DNA of 64,000 bases from JBOFFC01 sp051648405. GTDB lineage: Bacteria; Planctomycetota; Planctomycetia; Pirellulales; Lacipirellulaceae. The notes beneath the pieces are model-generated. The model saw only the letters and a program-made list of their open reading frames with translations, was not told the DNA's origin and searched no databases. Shown one piece after another: positions 60,861 to 64,000 of this stretch. Location of the stretch: the NCBI GenBank assembly GCA_051648405.1, contig JBOFFC010000003.1:1-64000 (forward strand), in the 5' to 3' direction. Position 1 is the stretch's first letter. Each line of letters begins with the position of its first letter. Both the position numbers and the translations under genes were made by a program.

Positions 60861-61712
60861 TCAGCGGTCGAAGAACTTCTTGATCGCGTAGACCGTTGTC
60901 TGCCGTCCGGCGCGGGCGATCGAGGTGGTCAGCGGGATCGACTTCGGGCAGACGGCGACGCAGTTTTGAGCGTTGCCGCAGACCTGGATCCCCCCCGGCC
61001 CCATGAGGGTCTCGAGGCGCTCGTCGGCGATCATCTTGCCGGTCCCGTGGTCGTTAAACAGGATCGCCTGACTGATCGCCTGCGGGCCGAGGAACGCCGT
61101 GTCGTACGCGTCTTGCTCGCGCGCAGCGAAGTCGGCGTCGGACTCGCCGGGCCGACGCTCAAGATCGACCTTCGTGTACTGCGGGCAGGCCTCCATGCAG
61201 CAGCCGCAGGTCATGCACTCCGACAGCGGGTAGCGGACCTCTTGGCCGTCTTGCGACTCGCGCGGGCCCGCCCCCCGGTCGAGGTAGTCGTCAACCGGCA
61301 CCCAAGCCTTCACGCGCTCGAGGCCTTGGAACATGCGCTGGCGATCGACGACCAAGTCGCGGATGACCGGGAACTTGCTCATCGGTCGGAGCTCGATCTC
61401 CCCCGGCTTCTCTTCGAGGAGCTTATCGACCAGCGCCGAGCACGACTGCCGGACCCGTCCATTGACGACCATCGTGCACGAGCCGCAGACCTCCTCTAGG
61501 CAGTTGCAGTCCCACGCCACGGGGGTGGTCCCCTGCCCCGAGGCCGTGCGCGACGTCTGCGCGATCTTCATCAGCACGCTGATGACGTTCAGGTTCGGCT
61601 CGTAGGGGATGCGGAACCGCTCCCACCGCGCCGTCTCGCCGGGGCTCGCTTGCCGCAGGACCCGGACGTCGAAGGTGGCCGGCTTGGTGAGCTCGGGATT
61701 CGGGGCGATCAT
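60861..61712 (-). CDS. sdhB: Succinate dehydrogenase/fumarate reductase iron-sulfur subunit
   Basis: A 283-residue protein. The [2Fe-2S] ligands are in CNCLEEVCGSC (Cys71, 76, 79) plus Cys91; the [4Fe-4S] motif is CMTCGCCMEACP (Cys166, 169, 172, 176); the third cluster uses CGNAQNCVAVCP (Cys245, 251, 255). It passes electrons between the flavoprotein SdhA and the quinone site of SdhC. Here it stands alone: a terminator follows it and the upstream 327 bases contain no sdhA or sdhC on the same strand. Those subunits must be encoded elsewhere. Confidence 0.95.
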   Translation of the reverse strand: MIAPNPELTKPATFDVRVLRQASPGETARWERFRIPYEPNLNVISVLMKIAQTSRTASGQGTTPVAWDCNCLEEVCGSCTMVVNGRVRQSCSALVDKLLEEKPGEIELRPMSKFPVIRDLVVDRQRMFQGLERVKAWVPVDDYLDRGAGPRESQDGQEVRYPLSECMTCGCCMEACPQYTKVDLERRPGESDADFAAREQDAYDTAFLGPQAISQAILFNDHGTGKMIADERLETLMGPGGIQVCGNAQNCVAVCPKSIPLTTSIARAGRQTTVYAIKKFFDR

Positions 61713-62039
61713 CGTCGAGTGCCGCTAGCGGAGGTTGGTTCGAAAACAGCCCAGCAGCAAGAGTTTACGGCGATCGAGCGTGGTTCGCCAAGCGGCGGAA
61801 CGGCAGGGCTCGGCGCTCCTTTGTTTGACCCGTTGGACGGGCCGCCTGTTAACGAGCGCCGCGGCGGGGGGCGTCGCCCCGGGGGTCGCGGGCCGCGTGA
61901 GCCGGCCGGCGATCGGCCTGACTCCCCGCGGTTTTCCCTTGCGGCCCTCACGCAAGCTTAACGCGATCCACACAGGGGGGGCCTAGGCTGGGCGCTTATT
62001 CGCGGCCCCGACTCTCGCAGAATCGCCCCTAGGTTCGCC
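61713..62039. other. Divergent intergenic region between sdhB and the dockerin gene
   Basis: 327 bases with no supported gene. It should contain promoters for both. A CTTGCG/CGCAAG inverted repeat lies at about 61938-61956 on the dockerin-gene side. No strong consensus promoter was seen. Confidence 0.5.
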
Positions 62040-63455
62040 ATGCCCCGCCAAGTCGCTTCGCTTGTTTGCGTGACCGCACTACTCGCTCTGGGGGGCGTCG
62101 CCGACGCCCAGACCTCGTCGATCGGACTCAAGTTTGTCGGCGGCAAGCACACGACCGGGCCCGACGGGGCCCCGCTCCTTGCCACCGAACAGGCCGGCCT
62201 GGTGCGCCAGGGCTTCTGGAACAACGTCGCGCCGTGGTCGGCGACGATGAACAACGACAACCCGCTGACCGGAACCCCCCCGGGGGTTCGGGCGAACGGT
62301 TCGGCCTCGAGCCTCGTGAACTCGCTCGGCGTAACGACCCCTTTGGCGGCGTCGTGGACCTCGTACAACTCGTACGCGTCGCTGAACCCGTCGGTGAACA
62401 CCCCCGACGAGAAGTTGATGGACGGCTACATCGACGTCGCGAGCGATCAGCCACGCACGTTCGTGAACCTGTCGGGGATCCCCTACCCGACCTACGACCT
62501 CTACCTGTACGTCGGCTCCGACGGCAACGACCGCACGGCGTTCACCGATGTCAACAACCAGGTCTCGACGTTCACTTGGTTCAAGACAAACACCGGCGGG
62601 GGCAGTTTTAGTGCCCCCAGCGACTACCGCATCGCGACGGCGACCAACGAGGGGGCGGCAGTCCCCGGCAACGTGGTGATCTACACGGGGCTTCAGTCGC
62701 CCAACGTCCAGGTGGGGGTCAACCAGGGGAGCTTCAACGCCGGGTTCCACGCGATCCAGATCGTCCCCTCGGTGATCCCCGCGGTCCTGCGGATCGACCT
62801 GACCACCGGCCGCGCTTACGTCACGGGGGGGGACGCCAACCCGACGCTCGTCAACTCGTACGAGGTCCGCTCGTCCTCGGGCTCGTTGCTCCCGAACGGC
62901 CTGTCCGGGTTCGCTGCGCGGGGGCTCGACACGGTCGATGGCGCCAGCGACCCCGACACGACGCCGGGGAACTCCCCGGGGGAGCGCTGGGAGGTGCTGG
63001 GCTCGACCGCGACGTCGATCGTCGAGGCGTTCCTGCTTGGGGACTCGTCGCTTGTGCCGTCCAGCTTGGTCCCGCTCGGCCAGGTCTACGACCGGACCCG
63101 TGGCCAGGACCCGACGCTCACGTTCTCATTCGGGTCGGCCGGTCGTGCGCGCCCGGGGGTGATCCAGTACTTCTCGTCGGCCGTCGTCCCGGGGGACTAC
63201 AACCGCGACGGTTTGGTGAACGCCGCGGACTACACGGTGTGGCGTGACAACCTGGGGGCGACGAACAAGCCCGAGGTCGATGGCGACGCCGACGGGGTGA
63301 TCGACGCCGACGACTACACGATCTGGGCGTCGAACTACGGGGCGGCCGGCGGCGCGGCCTCGGCCGGCGGCGCCGCGGTCCCCGAGCCGTCGTCGATCGC
63401 GTTTGTTGCGGCCGCGGCGGGCTGCGTGTTTTGCCGGAGAGGCCGGATCGGGTAG
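62040..63455 (+). CDS. Secreted dockerin-like and PEP-CTERM protein
   Basis: A 471-residue protein with a signal peptide (MPRQVASLVCVTALLALGGV, cleavage near ADA-QTS). The main part is a beta-rich domain with GLKFVGGKHTTGPDGAPLLA and YDLYLYVGSDGNDRTAFTD. Near the end is a dockerin type I pair of calcium loops (DYNRDGLVNAADY and DGDADGVIDADDY). The C-terminus is PEP-CTERM-like: VPEPSSIAF, hydrophobic stretch, then RRGR. Such proteins are exported and processed at the envelope, often with exopolysaccharide, in planctomycetes. The function is unknown. Confidence 0.85.
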   Translation: MPRQVASLVCVTALLALGGVADAQTSSIGLKFVGGKHTTGPDGAPLLATEQAGLVRQGFWNNVAPWSATMNNDNPLTGTPPGVRANGSASSLVNSLGVTTPLAASWTSYNSYASLNPSVNTPDEKLMDGYIDVASDQPRTFVNLSGIPYPTYDLYLYVGSDGNDRTAFTDVNNQVSTFTWFKTNTGGGSFSAPSDYRIATATNEGAAVPGNVVIYTGLQSPNVQVGVNQGSFNAGFHAIQIVPSVIPAVLRIDLTTGRAYVTGGDANPTLVNSYEVRSSSGSLLPNGLSGFAARGLDTVDGASDPDTTPGNSPGERWEVLGSTATSIVEAFLLGDSSLVPSSLVPLGQVYDRTRGQDPTLTFSFGSAGRARPGVIQYFSSAVVPGDYNRDGLVNAADYTVWRDNLGATNKPEVDGDADGVIDADDYTIWASNYGAAGGAASAGGAAVPEPSSIAFVAAAAGCVFCRRGRIG

Positions 63456-63519
63456 GCTTCTGGACCTAGGCGCCCCGCTTCCCCGTGGCCCCAGAGGCCC
63501 AAGGCCCAGAAGGCTCAGC

Positions 63520-63915
63520 ATGGCCAAGAAGACCGCCAAGAAGTCGCCGTCGCCCGTCCCGAGCGCTACCCCCGTCGCAGTCAGTCCCGTCGCGAAGAAG
63601 GTCGTGCCGAAGAAGGCCGAACCGAAGAAGGCCGTCGCGAAATCGGGCGGCGCGTCGAACGCCCGATCGACCGACACGAAGCCCTCCGTGAGCTCGGCCG
63701 AATCGGCCCCGCTCGACGCGACGTCGATCGGCAACGCCGCCGGCGAGGCGTGGAAGCTGCTCGCCGAGGAAGGGCCGCAGACGCTCGCGGCGCTCAAGAA
63801 GCTCACCCCCGGCTCGGCCGACCTGACGCTGATGGCGCTGGGCTGGCTCGCGCGCGAGGGGAAGCTCGGCTTCGTCACGAGCGGCAAGACGCAGAAGGTG
63901 GCGCTGCGCGACTGA
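63520..63915 (+). CDS. Winged-helix protein with lysine-rich N-terminal tail
   Basis: A 131-residue protein from the ATG at 63520 (MAKKTAKKSPSPVPSATPVA); the frame is open upstream into the dockerin gene but that part is not protein-like. Residues 1-60 are Lys/Pro/Ala-rich (KKVVPKKAEPKKAVAK), resembling a histone-H1-like tail. Residues ~70-130 resemble the DUF2582 winged helix (AGEAWKLLAEEGPQTLAALK, LTLMALGWLAREGKLGFV). It is probably DNA-binding and nucleoid-associated; inference. Confidence 0.8.
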   Translation: MAKKTAKKSPSPVPSATPVAVSPVAKKVVPKKAEPKKAVAKSGGASNARSTDTKPSVSSAESAPLDATSIGNAAGEAWKLLAEEGPQTLAALKKLTPGSADLTLMALGWLAREGKLGFVTSGKTQKVALRD

Positions 63916-63922
63916 GCACTCG

Positions 63923-64000
63923 TCACCAGCCGGCGAGGGTGAGCCCTTCGACTCCCTCGAAGTGCGCGTCGCGGGACACCAGCAGCAGGCCGTGCTCGAC
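63923..64000 (-). CDS. C-terminal end of a PIN-domain (VapC-like) protein, partial
   Basis: Read on the minus strand from the window edge: VEHGLLLVSRDAHFEGVEGL then TLAGW and stop at 63923. LLLVSRDAHFEGVEGL is the usual last strand and acidic-site region of PIN-domain toxins (xxLVTxDxHF). Only 25 residues are inside the window; the start and any VapB antitoxin lie beyond it. Confidence 0.7.
   Translation of the reverse strand, partial: VEHGLLLVSRDAHFEGVEGLTLAGW

Overview
The window reads as chromosomal DNA of a planctomycete, most likely of the Pirellulales/Lacipirellulaceae type. The evidence is high GC with strong third-position GC bias, a DUF1501 gene next to a DUF1549/DUF1553 gene, a DUF1559 pseudopilin-like protein, a DUF6677-like membrane protein, a Ser/Thr kinase with a C-terminal WD40 propeller, a LEPR-XLL-type giant surface protein and a dockerin/PEP-CTERM protein. 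No rRNA, CRISPR array or intact transposase was seen. One tRNA-Arg(UCG) lies near 42 kb.

0-41.9 kb is a type VI secretion (T6SS) locus with several unusual parts. It opens with two Hcp paralogues and a protein joining a TssB-like segment to a TssC-like segment that lacks the TssC C-terminal domain (95-3284). A block on the minus strand follows: a WD40 Ser/Thr kinase, a 2,342-residue repeat-rich surface protein and a predicted outer-membrane barrel protein (3290-18071). The T6SS core is split into divergent arms: tssK-tssL-short tssM leftward (18242-22062), and tssA, tssB, tssC, tagJ/impE, tssE, tssF, tssG, clpV rightward (22503-33145). I see no tssJ, vgrG, PAAR or fha gene, and TssM lacks both the Walker A lysine and the periplasmic domain. 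Downstream and convergent to clpV are five minus-strand genes without signal peptides (33166-41899). They encode a tandem-repeat protein, two proteins sharing an N-terminal ~45-residue module (one with a peptidoglycan-binding domain, one with a hydrophobic putative membrane-insertion segment), a 1,399-residue modular protein, and a LysM/HsdR-tail chimera followed by an apparently frameshifted gene at a G8 tract. This cluster is my best candidate for an undescribed set of T6SS cargo or accessory proteins.

42-52 kb is mostly housekeeping: tRNA-Arg, two small membrane proteins, an RND efflux pair, a DUF1559 protein with a small lipoprotein, dapD, dapB and a pterin-carbinolamine dehydratase. The gaps here hold imperfect-palindrome intergenic repeats. 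52-56 kb holds a LuxR-type regulator, a PD-(D/E)XK-like protein, a lower-GC TPR gene and a broken copy of the nuclease-like gene's 3' end. 56-64 kb holds the DUF1501 and DUF1549/1553 pair, a Gly/Tyr-rich secreted protein, a solitary sdhB, a dockerin/PEP-CTERM protein, a winged-helix protein with a lysine-rich tail and the end of a PIN-domain gene.
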